Assembly (NCBI RefSeq): GCF_009569385.1
Contig: NZ_WBOF01000001.1
Location: 5,185,501 to 5,249,500 of the forward strand
Reading direction: 5' to 3'
Length of the DNA stretch: 64,000 bases
Origin: Streptomyces kaniharaensis
Lineage (GTDB): Bacteria; Actinomycetota; Actinomycetes; Streptomycetales; Streptomycetaceae
Shown here: positions 17,484 through 26,501 of the stretch, one piece after another
How the letters are laid out: each line of letters begins with the position of its first letter
How positions within the stretch are numbered: position 1 is the stretch's first letter
Made by a program: the position numbers and the translations under genes
The notes under the pieces: model-generated
What the model saw: the letters and a program-made list of their open reading frames with translations, nothing else
Told to the model about the DNA's origin: nothing
The model's database searches: none

Positions 17484-18131
17484 ATGAGCCGGATCGAGTA
17501 CAGCGCGGAGATCGCCGAGCTGCTCGGCAAGGTGCGCCGGCGTCCCTCCGCGGGGTGGCCGTGGCGGCCGGGCGAGCAGGTGCCCGACGGGCTGCCCGTG
17601 AAGCAGTCGTGGGGGTGGCTGTTCGCACCTGACGGGCGCGTGCTGACCCTGGTCAACCCCCGGGACGGCATCTGCTCGCTGCCCGGCGGCTCGCTGGAGC
17701 CGGAGGACGCCGGCGACCCGGCCTCCGCCCTGGCGCGGGAGGCCGCCGAGGAGGCGCAGGCCGTGATCGGTCGGCCGTACTACCTCGGCTACCTCTACGA
17801 CCGGGTCGGCTCGGCCAACGGCGGCCACGAGTGCGCCCGGGTACGGATGGCCGCTGCGCTGCGGACGGTCGGGCCGAGCGCGGCCGATCCGGCGTCCGGT
17901 CGGCACTACCGGCGGCTGCTGGTCGCGCCCGGGCTCGCCGTCGAGCTGCTGGGCTGGGGCGCGCCCGGGCTGCGGCAGGCACGGGCGGCGGTCGCGTGCG
18001 CCGTCCGGTGGCTCGGTGTGCCCGCTGCCGCGAACGAGACGATCGAGGAACTGCCGGTGGAGGGCTGTGAGGTCTTCCCGGGCACCAGCTACTCGGGCTA
18101 CTTGGGTGGCGCCCGCCCCGCGCGGAGCTGA
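17484..18131 (+). CDS. Nudix hydrolase family protein
   Basis: A 215-residue protein with a Nudix box around residues 70-92: GGSLEPED then LAREAAEEAQ. The spacing between the first Glu and REAAEE is three residues longer than the canonical GX5EX7REUXEE, so catalytic competence is likely but not certain. Nudix enzymes hydrolyse nucleoside diphosphates linked to another moiety. The preceding LFAPDGRVLTLVNPRDGICSLPGG is the usual strand set. GAAAGGGGG precedes the ATG. Substrate unknown. Confidence 0.82.
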   Translation: MSRIEYSAEIAELLGKVRRRPSAGWPWRPGEQVPDGLPVKQSWGWLFAPDGRVLTLVNPRDGICSLPGGSLEPEDAGDPASALAREAAEEAQAVIGRPYYLGYLYDRVGSANGGHECARVRMAAALRTVGPSAADPASGRHYRRLLVAPGLAVELLGWGAPGLRQARAAVACAVRWLGVPAAANETIEELPVEGCEVFPGTSYSGYLGGARPARS

Positions 18132-18598
18132 GGCCTGTCGTCGGGTGCCGGGCACCTGTGCGGTGGCGCCGACCCGGTGATCAAGTAGTCGATATCACTG
18201 CCGCCCGCGGGCACAAACGCGCGCCGGGCTCAGCCACTCCGGCGTGCGCGACACTCAGTGAGCACTGGCCGCCGAGCACGCCGCCGGGTGATCGCCGCAC
18301 GTGAACACCGGTGAGGCGGTGAACCTGATCGACGGTCAGGGACTCGGGGCCGGCGAGATCGTGTACGGCGGAGTACTGGACCCCGCTCGAAGGCTGGCTC
18401 GCCGTCCGGCCGTCCGGCGTCTTCAGTCCGCCCGCAGGCGCGCTCACATGGGTGCTGACCGGCGCCAACGCCCCTTAGGTGCACGGTGGTTTACTCCGGC
18501 ATTGTCAGACGTACCGTCAATATCCTTGGCATGACCACTTCCCGGCTCAGCTGCCGCCTGGTATCACCATTGTGACCCACGTCACGCCAGGAGGTTCC
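18132..18598. other. Intergenic region without a supported gene
   Basis: These 467 bp contain short open frames on both strands (for example 18301-18534 plus and 18181-18468 minus) that match nothing I know. The 120 bp before the lipase are less GC-rich and probably hold its promoter; a GGAGG at 18590-18594 is its ribosome site. Confidence 0.4.
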
Positions 18599-19396
18599 AT
18601 GCTGCGCCCTGCTCGTGCCATGTCCGTCACCGCGATAGCGGCCCTGCTCGCCCTGACCACGTTCTTCGCTGCCACGTCCGCGAACGCGGCCACCGTCAAC
18701 TACGTCGCGCTCGGGGACTCGTACTCCGCCGGTGTCGGCGCCGGGAACTACCTCGGCGACAGCGGCAGCTGCAAGCGGAGCACCAACGCGTACCCGTACC
18801 TGTGGCGGAACGCGCACTCGCCGTCGTCCTTCACCTTCGTCGCCTGTTCCGGCGCGAGAACCGGCGACGTCCTCAACAACCAGATCTCCGCCCTCAACTC
18901 CGGCACCACGCTGGTCAGCATCACGATCGGCGGCAACGACGCCGGCTTCGCCAGCACCATGCAGACCTGCGTGCTGGACTCCGAGGCCGCCTGCCTCGAC
19001 GCCGTCTCGGCCGGCGAGGACTACGCCCAGAACACCCTGCCCGGCCAGCTCGACCAGGTCTACACGGCCATCCGGGCCAAGGCCCCCAACGCCCACGTGG
19101 TGGTCCTCGGCTACCCGCACCTCTACAAGGTCGGCGGCGGCTGCATCTTCGGCATCGGCGACACCAAGCGTGCCGCCATCAACGAGGCGGCCGACGTGCT
19201 CGACGACGTCATCGCCAAGCGCGCCGCCGACATCGGCTTCACCTTCGCCGACGTGCGCGGCATCTTCGGCGAGCACGAGATCTGCGGCTCGCTGACCACC
19301 TGGATCCACAGCACCACCTGGCCCATCGACGAGAGCTACCACCCGAAGGCGTCCGGCCAGGCCGGCGGCTACCTCCCGGTGTTCTCGCAGTCGTAA
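18599..19396 (+). CDS. Secreted SGNH/GDSL lipase-esterase
   Basis: A 265-residue secreted hydrolase. Residues 1-30 form a signal peptide with likely cleavage after SANA. The mature protein opens TVNYVALGDSYSAGVGAG, with the nucleophile Ser41 in block I, GARTGDV, GGNDAGF (block III Asn) and the C-terminal SYHPKASGQ (block V His). Six cysteines probably form disulfides. It closely resembles the extracellular GDSL lipase of Streptomyces rimosus, so a role in lipid ester hydrolysis outside the cell is likely. AGGAGG precedes the ATG by six bases. Confidence 0.93.
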   Translation: MLRPARAMSVTAIAALLALTTFFAATSANAATVNYVALGDSYSAGVGAGNYLGDSGSCKRSTNAYPYLWRNAHSPSSFTFVACSGARTGDVLNNQISALNSGTTLVSITIGGNDAGFASTMQTCVLDSEAACLDAVSAGEDYAQNTLPGQLDQVYTAIRAKAPNAHVVVLGYPHLYKVGGGCIFGIGDTKRAAINEAADVLDDVIAKRAADIGFTFADVRGIFGEHEICGSLTTWIHSTTWPIDESYHPKASGQAGGYLPVFSQS

Positions 19397-19413
19397 CGGC
19401 GCGTCCGGCACGG

Positions 19414-19451
19414 CCGTCGGCTCCTCTCCGACCTTTGGGGAGGGCCGACGG
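19414..19451. terminator. Bidirectional terminator hairpin
   Basis: CCGTCGGC (19414-19421) followed by CCTC pairs with GAGG-GCCGACGG (to 19451) around an ACCTTT-containing loop. It lies between the convergent lipase and acyl-CoA ligase genes. Confidence 0.6.
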
Positions 19452-19632
19452 ATTTCGGCTCGGCCCTTCGGCGGGAACGGCATCCCGGCGATCACGGGTA
19501 GCAGTTCGGTTTGCTTGTAGGCGAGATGCTCCTACAAAGCTTGGGCGGTCTCGGTCACCCGGCCGCCCCGCGACATGCGCCTGCGCCTCCTCGCCGAAGT
19601 CCCACCGACGGCACGCCCGGCGAGGCGATCAG

Positions 19633-21477
19633 TCAGGGAGCGTACAGTTCCTCGATGTCCGTCGCGTAGTGCTCGGCGATCGCCGCCCGCCGCAGCTTCA
19701 GTGAGGGCGTCAGAAGCCCCTGGTCCACGCTGAACTCCCGTAACAGCAACCGGAACGCGCGGATCGATTCGGCTCGCGAGACCGCCGTGTTCGCTGCCGC
19801 CACGGCGCGCTGGATCTCGGCGTGCAACTGCTCGTCCGCGAGCACTGCCCACGGGTCCAGTTGCTCCCGCCCGCCCGTCTTCAGCCAGTGCGCGAGCGCC
19901 GCCTGGTCGAGGGTGATCAGCGCGGCCACGTACGGGCGGTCGTCGCCGACCACCATGCACTGGGAGACCAGCGGATGCGCCGACACCCGTTCCTCCAGCG
20001 CGGCCGGGGCGAGGTTCTTGCCGCTGCTGGTGACGATCAGGTCCTTCTTGCGGCCGGTGATGGTGAGGTACCCGTCCTCGTCCAGGCGGCCGAGGTCCCC
20101 GGTGGCGAACCAGCCGTCGTACAGCGACTCCGCCGTGCAGCGCGGGTGGTTGAGGTATCCGCCGAACACCGGCCCGCCGCGCACCCACACCTCGCCGTCG
20201 TCCGCGATCGCGACCGAGGCTCCTGGGAGGGGCTGTCCGACCGTGCCGAGCTTCTGCCGGCCGGCCGGGTTGGCGGTGATCGCGGCGGACGTCTCGGTCA
20301 GCCCGTAGCCCTCGTACAGCTGGAGCCCGGCGCCGGTGAAGAAGAGTCCGAGCTCGCGGCGCAGCGAGGAGCCGCCGCACATCACGCCGCGCACCCGGCC
20401 GCCGAGCACCCCGCGCAGCCGCTGGTAGACCGTCCGCTCGTAGGCGAGGTGGCGCAGCCGCAGCTTCGGGCTCGGTCCCGGCCCGGCGCCGAACAGTTTC
20501 TGCTCCCGGGCCGCCGCCCACTCGACCGCGACCTGCCGGGCCTGCTCGAAGAGTTCGCCGCGTCCGGCGTCCTCGGCGGCCTGCCGGGCCCGCTGGAAGA
20601 TCTTCTCGAAGACGTACGGGACGACGTGCAGGAAGGTCGGCCGGAAGGAGTCCAGGGAGGGTAACAGGGCCTCGGTGGAGACTTCGGGGATGTGCCCGAT
20701 CCGGAAGCCGGCGCGGATCGCCGCGACCTGCACGGCCCGCCCGTAGACGTGCGCGAGCGGCAGGAACAGCAGGGTGGCGGGCTGGTCGCCGCCGGCGTCC
20801 CGGAAGATGTCGCCCCAGCCGCCGAGCAGGGCGTCGGCCTCGGCGGCCAGGTTGGCGTGGGTGATCAGGCAGCCCTTGGGGCGGCCGGTGGTGCCCGAGG
20901 TGTAGACGACGGTGGCGATGTTGGCGGCGGTGACGCCGAGCCGCTGGCGGTGTACCAGCGCGTTGGGCACGCCGCGCCCGTCCTCGGTGATCGCGGCGAC
21001 GCAGTCGCGGTCCAGCTGCCAGATTCCGCTGAGGTCGGGCAGGGCGTCGCACACCGCTCCGACGGTCATGGCGGCGTCCTCGTCCTCGACCAGGCAGGCC
21101 ACCGCCTGGGTCTCGGCGAGGATCCAGCGCACCTGCTCGGCTGAGGCCGTGGGGTAGACCGGGACGGTGATCGCGCCGATCGACCAGAGTGCGTAGTCGA
21201 ACAGTGTCCACTCGTAGCGGGTGCGGGACATCAGTGCGACCCGGTCGCCGTAGCGGACACCGCGGGTGAGCAGGCCCTTGGCGAGGGCGAGCACCTCGTC
21301 CCGGAACTCCTGCGCGGTGACGTCCTGCCAGGGGCCGTCGGCGGCGCGGCGGGACAGCTGGACCAGGCCGGGCGTGCGTTCGGCGGTGTCGTAGAGCGAG
21401 TCGGCGAGTCCTCCGCTGGCCTCGGGGCCGGCCAGGGCGGGGGTGGTGAACTCGCGCACAATCCTCCCCGTTCGCAT
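19633..21477 (-). CDS. Long-chain fatty acid-CoA ligase (AMP-binding)
   Basis: A 614-residue adenylate-forming enzyme that activates fatty acids to acyl-CoA with ATP. The P-loop-like motif VVYTSGTTGRPKGCLITHANL is split as YTSGTTGRPKG plus CLITHANL; YEGYGLTETSA, FATGDLGRLDEDGYLTITGRKKD and the catalytic Lys in TSSGKNLAP follow. It belongs to the long-chain (ACSL/FAA) group. ATG 21477 is used, but a GTG at 21459 with GGGGAGG just before it is an equally plausible start and would remove six residues. It is convergent with the lipase, which suggests, without proving, shared lipid use. Confidence 0.92.
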   Translation of the reverse strand: MRTGRIVREFTTPALAGPEASGGLADSLYDTAERTPGLVQLSRRAADGPWQDVTAQEFRDEVLALAKGLLTRGVRYGDRVALMSRTRYEWTLFDYALWSIGAITVPVYPTASAEQVRWILAETQAVACLVEDEDAAMTVGAVCDALPDLSGIWQLDRDCVAAITEDGRGVPNALVHRQRLGVTAANIATVVYTSGTTGRPKGCLITHANLAAEADALLGGWGDIFRDAGGDQPATLLFLPLAHVYGRAVQVAAIRAGFRIGHIPEVSTEALLPSLDSFRPTFLHVVPYVFEKIFQRARQAAEDAGRGELFEQARQVAVEWAAAREQKLFGAGPGPSPKLRLRHLAYERTVYQRLRGVLGGRVRGVMCGGSSLRRELGLFFTGAGLQLYEGYGLTETSAAITANPAGRQKLGTVGQPLPGASVAIADDGEVWVRGGPVFGGYLNHPRCTAESLYDGWFATGDLGRLDEDGYLTITGRKKDLIVTSSGKNLAPAALEERVSAHPLVSQCMVVGDDRPYVAALITLDQAALAHWLKTGGREQLDPWAVLADEQLHAEIQRAVAAANTAVSRAESIRAFRLLLREFSVDQGLLTPSLKLRRAAIAEHYATDIEELYAP

Positions 21478-21807
21478 CTGCGTGGAGCGAAACTATCGGA
21501 TCGGTCTGTCGCTGCCCAGGGGTGTGACGGTGGCGCGACGAGATCGGCACCTGTCCGTACGGAAAGTGCCGGGTCGGGGCGCGGGTTCCTGACGTGTGCG
21601 GGGCAAGTGCGGGTCTTGGGGGCGGCAGACGGATTCGACCCTCGAACGAGTGGTCAGGGCGTAGTAGGCTCTCGCAGACCTGCGGTCGCGGGCCTCCCAA
21701 CCAGGCCCGATCCGTCGACGTACCATCCGCGCTCCCCGTCCACGCCCCCAGCTCCACGCCCACCCACGCTCCCCGTCCGCGCCTGGCACTTCCTGACCGA
21801 GGACTCC

Positions 21808-24765
21808 ATGCGTCTGCGCAGCAGCTCGATCCGCGCGAAGATCATCGCGCTGCTCCTGGTACCCATCGTCGCGCTCACCGCGATGTGGGCGTACGCGACG
21901 TCCGTCACCACCGGAGACGTCTGGAGCCAGCTGGAGATCAGCCGTACGTACAAGGAGTTCGCGGCCCCGGTCGACCAGTACGCCACCGACCTGCAGAACG
22001 AGCGCCGCGCCGCCGTCCAGCGGCTCGCCGACCCGAACTCGCGCGTCGCCAAGGACGCCTTCGACCGCACCAAGGCCGCGACCGACCGCGAGCTCGCCGT
22101 CCTGCGCGACAAGAAGGCCGGCAGCGACGGCAAGCTCTCCACCGCCCAGCGCGGACGCCTCCTGCAGATCCTCGCCGCCGCCGACCAGATCGGCCCGCTG
22201 CGCGCCCAGGTCGGCCGCACCGCGCTCAACTGGGAGTTCGCGCTCGATCAGTACAGCGACCTGATCAAGCCCGTGTTCGGCTTCCGCTCCGCCTTCGTTG
22301 CCCAGCAGGCCGGCCAACTGCCGCGCCAGGGCACGATCCTGATCGAGCTGGTGCGCGCCCGCGAGTACCTCGCTCAGGAGGACGCGGCGATGGAGGGCCT
22401 GCGCACCGGCATCACCCGGCCCACCGCCGAGCAGTACCAGGTCGCGCTGGACGCCCTGCACAACCAGCAGGCGCTGTTCACCGTCTACGTCGCCGAACTC
22501 GACCCCTCCGACCAGGCCGAGTACGTCGCCCTGCACGGCGGCGAGGCCTGGGCCGCGCTCGCCCGCGCCGAGGCCGACTTCGTCGGCGCCGGAGGCCCCG
22601 AGCGGGTCGCCCAGGCGATCAACGGCGACTCCTGGCGGGACACCGCCGACCGGGCCCTCGGCGACCTCGCCGCCGTCAACTCCCGGATCGCCGACGGGAT
22701 CGCCGAACGCGAGCGGTCCTACGAGGTCGGGCTGCTGTGGCGTGGCGGCATCGCCGGCGCGGTCGGCCTGGTCGCGGTCGTGCTGACGGTGCTCATCTCC
22801 TTCCGGATCGGCCGCGGACTGGCCCGCGAACTGATCGGCCTGCGCAACGCCGCTAACGAGCTCGCCGGCACCCGGCTTCCGTCCGTCATGCGGCGGCTGC
22901 GCCGCGGCGAGGCGGTGGACGTCGCGGCCGAGGCGCCGGAACTGCAGTTCGGGCAGGCCGAGATCGGCCAGGTCGGCCAGGCGTTCAACGCCGTCCAGCG
23001 GGCCGCCGTCGAGGCCGCCGTCGAACAGGCCGAGCTGCGCCGCGGCGTCTCGGCCGTCTTCGTCAACCTGGCCCGGCGCAGCCAGGTGCTCCTGCACCGC
23101 CAGCTGACCCTGCTGGACACCATGGAGCGCCGCACCGAGAACCCGGCGGAGCTGGAGGACCTGTTCAAGGTCGACCACCTCACCACCCGCATGCGCCGTC
23201 ACGCCGAGGGCCTGATCATCCTGGCCGGCGGCTCGCCGGGGCGCGCCTGGCGCAAGCCCGTCCGGATGGTGGACGTGGTCCGCGCGGCGGTCGGCGAGGT
23301 CGAGGACTACGCCCGGGTGGTCGTCCGCCCCTTCCCAGGCACCGGCCTGCTCGGCAGCGCCGTCGCCGACGTGACCCACCTCGTCGCCGAACTCGTCGAG
23401 AACGCCGCGGTGTTCTCCCCGCCGACCACGCAGGTCACCGTCCAGGGCGAGGTCGTCGCACACGGCTTCGCGCTGGAGATCGACGACCGCGGCCTCGGGC
23501 TGAGCGAGCAGGCGCTCGCCGAGATCAACGAACGCCTCGCCGTGGAGCAGGAGTTCGACCTCGCCGACACCGACCGGCTGGGCCTGTTCGTGGTCAGCCG
23601 GCTGGCCCGGCGGCACGGCATCCGGGTGCACCTGCGGCCCTCCCCGTACGGCGGGACCACCGCGGTCGTGCTGGTACCGCGCGAACTGCTCGCCGAGGCC
23701 GAGGACGGGCTGCCCGAGCCGCCGCCCGCCGGGCAGCGGCCGGCGCCGGGCCGGCGCGGGCAGCGTGACCTCGTGGCGGTGCCGGCGCTCGGTACGGAGG
23801 GGAGATCCTCTTCGTCTGCCGCATCTGCCGGATCTGCGGCGTCGGACGGGGGCCGGAAGGCGACCGCTGCAAGCGGGCGGCACCGGGTCACCGGCGGGCC
23901 GCGGCCGTCCGTGTCCGAGCCGGCCCGGACGCCGGGCGGTCTGCCGCGGCGGGCGTCGCGGACCAAGGACGGGCCCGTGCTGGTGCCGCCGCCCGCGCCG
24001 GACGACGACGCCGGGCCGGGGACCGGTCGGCACCGGCGGGATGAGGCCGGGGCGGCTCCGGTGGAGGTGCCGACCGTTGGCCAGGGCGACGGCTCCCCGG
24101 TGGACGCTGCTCCGGCGGATGCCTCTCGGGTGGATACTGCTCCGGCGGATGCTGCTTCGGTGGACACGCGCGTGGACGCCGGTGCGCGGACCGCGGGAGG
24201 ACTGCCCCGGCGGGTCCGGCAGGCGAGCCTCGCGCCGCAGCTGAAAGAACAGATGAAGCAACGGATGGAGGATCGGCTTCGAGGCCGCACCGAGGACGGG
24301 CTCGAGAACCGGGCCGCGCGGGGCCTCCGGGCCGTCGGCGACGCCGAGCAGGCGCGGGAGCGCTCGCCCGAGGAGGCGCGGGCCGCCTTCACGTCCTTCC
24401 AGCGCGGCTTCACCCGGGGCCGCGGGGCCTCCGCCCCGGTGGCCCCGGCAACCCCGGCGAGTGACCGGCCCACCGCCGTCCCCGCCTGGCAGCCGCCGGA
24501 CACGTCCCGGCGGGCGATCGGCCCGGCGCCCGCCCCGGCGGCGCTGCCCGCACCGCCCGACGGCACCGGGGCGCCGCTCGTCAGGCGGGTACCGCCCGGC
24601 CCGCCGGTCCGCCTGGTGCCGCCGCCGTCCGACACGGCCGTGCCCCCGGCACCACCCGCAGCGTCCGCAACACCCGCACGATCCGACACACCTGCACGAC
24701 CAGCGTCACCTGTACGACCAGCATCACCGGCATCACCCGCACCAGCGGAAGGAACTGATTCATGA
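21808..24765 (+). CDS. cvnA: Conservon sensor kinase-like protein CvnA
   Basis: A 985-residue membrane protein. Helices at about 12-37 and 312-335 flank an extracytoplasmic nitrate/nitrite-sensor-like (NIT) helical domain. A HAMP segment, a helix with DHLTTRMRRHAEGL, and an HATPase domain with the N-box ELVENAAVFSPP and GLGLSEQAL follow. The last 350 residues are Pro/Ala/Asp-rich and disordered, with short repeats such as ADASRVDTAPADAASVDT. CvnA proteins in S. coelicolor scaffold the CvnB-C-D complex at the membrane, comparable to a receptor for a small GTPase. It overlaps cvnB by ATGA. Confidence 0.93.
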   Translation: MRLRSSSIRAKIIALLLVPIVALTAMWAYATSVTTGDVWSQLEISRTYKEFAAPVDQYATDLQNERRAAVQRLADPNSRVAKDAFDRTKAATDRELAVLRDKKAGSDGKLSTAQRGRLLQILAAADQIGPLRAQVGRTALNWEFALDQYSDLIKPVFGFRSAFVAQQAGQLPRQGTILIELVRAREYLAQEDAAMEGLRTGITRPTAEQYQVALDALHNQQALFTVYVAELDPSDQAEYVALHGGEAWAALARAEADFVGAGGPERVAQAINGDSWRDTADRALGDLAAVNSRIADGIAERERSYEVGLLWRGGIAGAVGLVAVVLTVLISFRIGRGLARELIGLRNAANELAGTRLPSVMRRLRRGEAVDVAAEAPELQFGQAEIGQVGQAFNAVQRAAVEAAVEQAELRRGVSAVFVNLARRSQVLLHRQLTLLDTMERRTENPAELEDLFKVDHLTTRMRRHAEGLIILAGGSPGRAWRKPVRMVDVVRAAVGEVEDYARVVVRPFPGTGLLGSAVADVTHLVAELVENAAVFSPPTTQVTVQGEVVAHGFALEIDDRGLGLSEQALAEINERLAVEQEFDLADTDRLGLFVVSRLARRHGIRVHLRPSPYGGTTAVVLVPRELLAEAEDGLPEPPPAGQRPAPGRRGQRDLVAVPALGTEGRSSSSAASAGSAASDGGRKATAASGRHRVTGGPRPSVSEPARTPGGLPRRASRTKDGPVLVPPPAPDDDAGPGTGRHRRDEAGAAPVEVPTVGQGDGSPVDAAPADASRVDTAPADAASVDTRVDAGARTAGGLPRRVRQASLAPQLKEQMKQRMEDRLRGRTEDGLENRAARGLRAVGDAEQARERSPEEARAAFTSFQRGFTRGRGASAPVAPATPASDRPTAVPAWQPPDTSRRAIGPAPAPAALPAPPDGTGAPLVRRVPPGPPVRLVPPPSDTAVPPAPPAASATPARSDTPARPASPVRPASPASPAPAEGTDS

Positions 24766-25181
24766 CCATTTCGACGCAGCCGTCCGGAGATCTCAACTGG
24801 CTCCTGGACGACCTGGTGGGGCGCGTCGCGGCCCTTCGGCACGCGGTGATCCTCTCCAGCGACGGCCTGGCCACCGGTGCCTCCCGCAACCTGGAGCGCG
24901 AGGACGCCGAGCACCTGGCCGCCGTCGCGGCGGGCTTCCACAGCCTCGCCAAGGGCACGGGCGGGCACTTCAAGGTCGGCGGGGTCCGGCAGACCATGGT
25001 GGAGCTCGACGAGGCGTTCCTGTTCATCACCGCCGCCGGCGACGGCAGCTGCCTGGCCGTGCTGAGCGAGGCCGAGGCGGACATCGGCCAGATCGCCTAC
25101 GAGATGGCCCTGCTGGTCAAGCGGGTCGGCGAGCACATGGCCGCCGAACCGCGCACCGAAACCGAGCCGCCGGGGAGATGA
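24762..25181 (+). CDS. cvnB: Conservon roadblock/LC7 protein CvnB
   Basis: A 139-residue roadblock/LC7-domain protein: LNWLLDDLVGRVAALRHAVILSSDG, AEHLAAVAAGFHSLAKG, then VELDEAFLFITAAGDGSCLAVL split over two strands. Roadblock proteins act as GTPase regulators (GAP-like) in bacteria, here for CvnD. Start and stop both overlap neighbours (ATGA at 24762 and 25178), so translation of the operon is coupled. Confidence 0.95.
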   Translation: MTISTQPSGDLNWLLDDLVGRVAALRHAVILSSDGLATGASRNLEREDAEHLAAVAAGFHSLAKGTGGHFKVGGVRQTMVELDEAFLFITAAGDGSCLAVLSEAEADIGQIAYEMALLVKRVGEHMAAEPRTETEPPGR

Positions 25182-25861
25182 GCGGTCCGATGGCGGATCC
25201 GAAGGCGGAGACGGCGGGACAGTCCGAACCGGGCGCCGGGCCGGCCGAGGCGGTCGCGGCCGAGGCGGTCGTCGTTGAGGGGGGCGCGGCCGAGGCGGTC
25301 GTCGTTGAGGCGGTCCTGGACGGGGCGAGCCCGGACCCGGCCGGCCCGGACTCGGCCGGCCCCGACTCGGTCAGCCCGGCCGAGGCGGCCACGGCGGACG
25401 AGTCAGGTACCGCGGACGAGGCCGAACAGCTCGTCCCGGACGAGCCCGAGGTCGACCTGTTCCGGCCGCGCACCCCGGTCGACGACCGCTGGTTCGACGA
25501 CGACGCCGGGCCCGTGGTGCGGCTGTACTCGATGACCCGCGGCCGCACCCGGCCGGTCGAGGACGGCCTGTTCGACCTGATCTCGCTGATCACCGCCGCC
25601 GAGCCCGGGCCGGCCGCGGGGGCCGTGCCGGCGCAGGTGCTCGACCCGGAGCATCAGACCATTCTGGCCTGGTGCCGCCGGGAGCCGCTGTCCGTCGCCG
25701 AACTCGGCTCCTACACCGATCTGCCGGTCAGCGTCGTCCGGGTGCTGCTCGGCGACCTCTACGACGCCGAACTGATCAGCGTCACCCGACCCGTTCCGCT
25801 CGCCGAGCTGCCGGACGAGCGCCTGCTGCGAGACGTGATCAATGGACTCCGTGCGCTCTGA
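25178..25861 (+). CDS. cvnC: Conservon DUF742 protein CvnC
   Basis: A 227-residue protein. The C-terminal 125 residues are a DUF742 winged-helix-like domain (PVVRLYSMTRGRTRPVED, LDPEHQTILAWCRREPLSVAEL, LPVSVVRVLLGDLYDAELISV). The N-terminal 100 residues are Ala/Glu/Val/Pro-rich and built partly from a 30-bp DNA repeat (units at 25256-25280 and 25286-25310, giving AEAVVVE twice), longer than in most CvnC proteins. ATG 25178 overlaps the cvnB stop; ATG 25190 is an alternative. The 3' end overlaps cvnD by 20 bp. Confidence 0.92.
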   Translation: MSGPMADPKAETAGQSEPGAGPAEAVAAEAVVVEGGAAEAVVVEAVLDGASPDPAGPDSAGPDSVSPAEAATADESGTADEAEQLVPDEPEVDLFRPRTPVDDRWFDDDAGPVVRLYSMTRGRTRPVEDGLFDLISLITAAEPGPAAGAVPAQVLDPEHQTILAWCRREPLSVAELGSYTDLPVSVVRVLLGDLYDAELISVTRPVPLAELPDERLLRDVINGLRAL

Positions 25862-26477
25862 CCACCACCCCGCGCCACGGCGGGGCGATTCCAACGACCC
25901 GAGCTGGCGCGGCGGTCCGGCCGTCGCGCTGAAGATCCTGGTCGCGGGCGGCTTCGGCGCGGGCAAGACCACCCTGGTCGGCGCGGTCAGCGAGATCCGT
26001 CCGCTGCGCACCGAGGAGGAGCTGAGCGAGCTGGGCCGCCCGGTGGACGACACCTCGGGCGTGGAGGCCAAGCGCACCACCACGGTGGCGATGGACTTCG
26101 GCCGGATCGACCTGCGGCCCGGGCTCGCGCTCTACCTGTTCGGCACCCCCGGTCAGGACCGGTTCTGGTTCGTCTGGAACGAGTTGGCGCGCGGCGCGCT
26201 CGGCGCGGTGGTGATCGCGGACACCCGGCGATTGGCCGACTGCTTCCCCTCCGTGGACTTCTTCGAGCAGCGCGGGATCCCCTTCGTCGTCGCGGTCAAC
26301 TGCTTCGACGGCACCGAGCGGTTCGCCCCCGAGGAGGTCCGGGACGCGCTCGACCTCGACCCGGACGTTCCCGTGGTGCTGTGCGACGCGCGGCTGCGCG
26401 AGGACGGGAAGGCGGTGCTGGTCGCCCTCGTCGAGCACGCCGCCGCCCGGCGCCGGCCCGCCGCTGTCCGGGCCTGA
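25842..26477 (+). CDS. cvnD: Conservon small GTPase-like protein CvnD
   Basis: A 211-residue ATP/GTP-binding protein. The P-loop is GGFGAGKTT (about residues 36-44), switch-II region LFGTPGQDRFWFVWNEL, and a G4-like NCFDGTERF in place of NKxD. It is the nucleotide-switch component of the conservon, with CvnB as likely regulator. No cytochrome P450 (CvnE) follows, unlike some conservons. The TGA lies inside the first unit of a 16-bp tandem repeat. Confidence 0.95.
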   Translation: MDSVRSDHHPAPRRGDSNDPSWRGGPAVALKILVAGGFGAGKTTLVGAVSEIRPLRTEEELSELGRPVDDTSGVEAKRTTTVAMDFGRIDLRPGLALYLFGTPGQDRFWFVWNELARGALGAVVIADTRRLADCFPSVDFFEQRGIPFVVAVNCFDGTERFAPEEVRDALDLDPDVPVVLCDARLREDGKAVLVALVEHAAARRRPAAVRA

Positions 26478-26501
26478 TCTCATTCGGGCCTGATCTCATT
26501 C
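26470..26501. repeat. 16-bp perfect tandem duplication at the cvnD stop codon
   Basis: GGGCCTGATCTCATTC occurs twice head to tail (26470-26485 and 26486-26501). The cvnD TGA is in the first unit. Confidence 0.9.

Noticed and set aside
17263..17487. Small frame bridging the 394-residue hypothetical gene and the Nudix gene
   Set aside because: It overlaps both neighbours and includes RRRWGLFIDRLFGEDFG, but no ribosome site or homology is visible; more likely the Nudix leader.
18181..18468. Open frames in the gap before the GDSL lipase
   Set aside because: No recognisable domain on either strand and no ribosome site.
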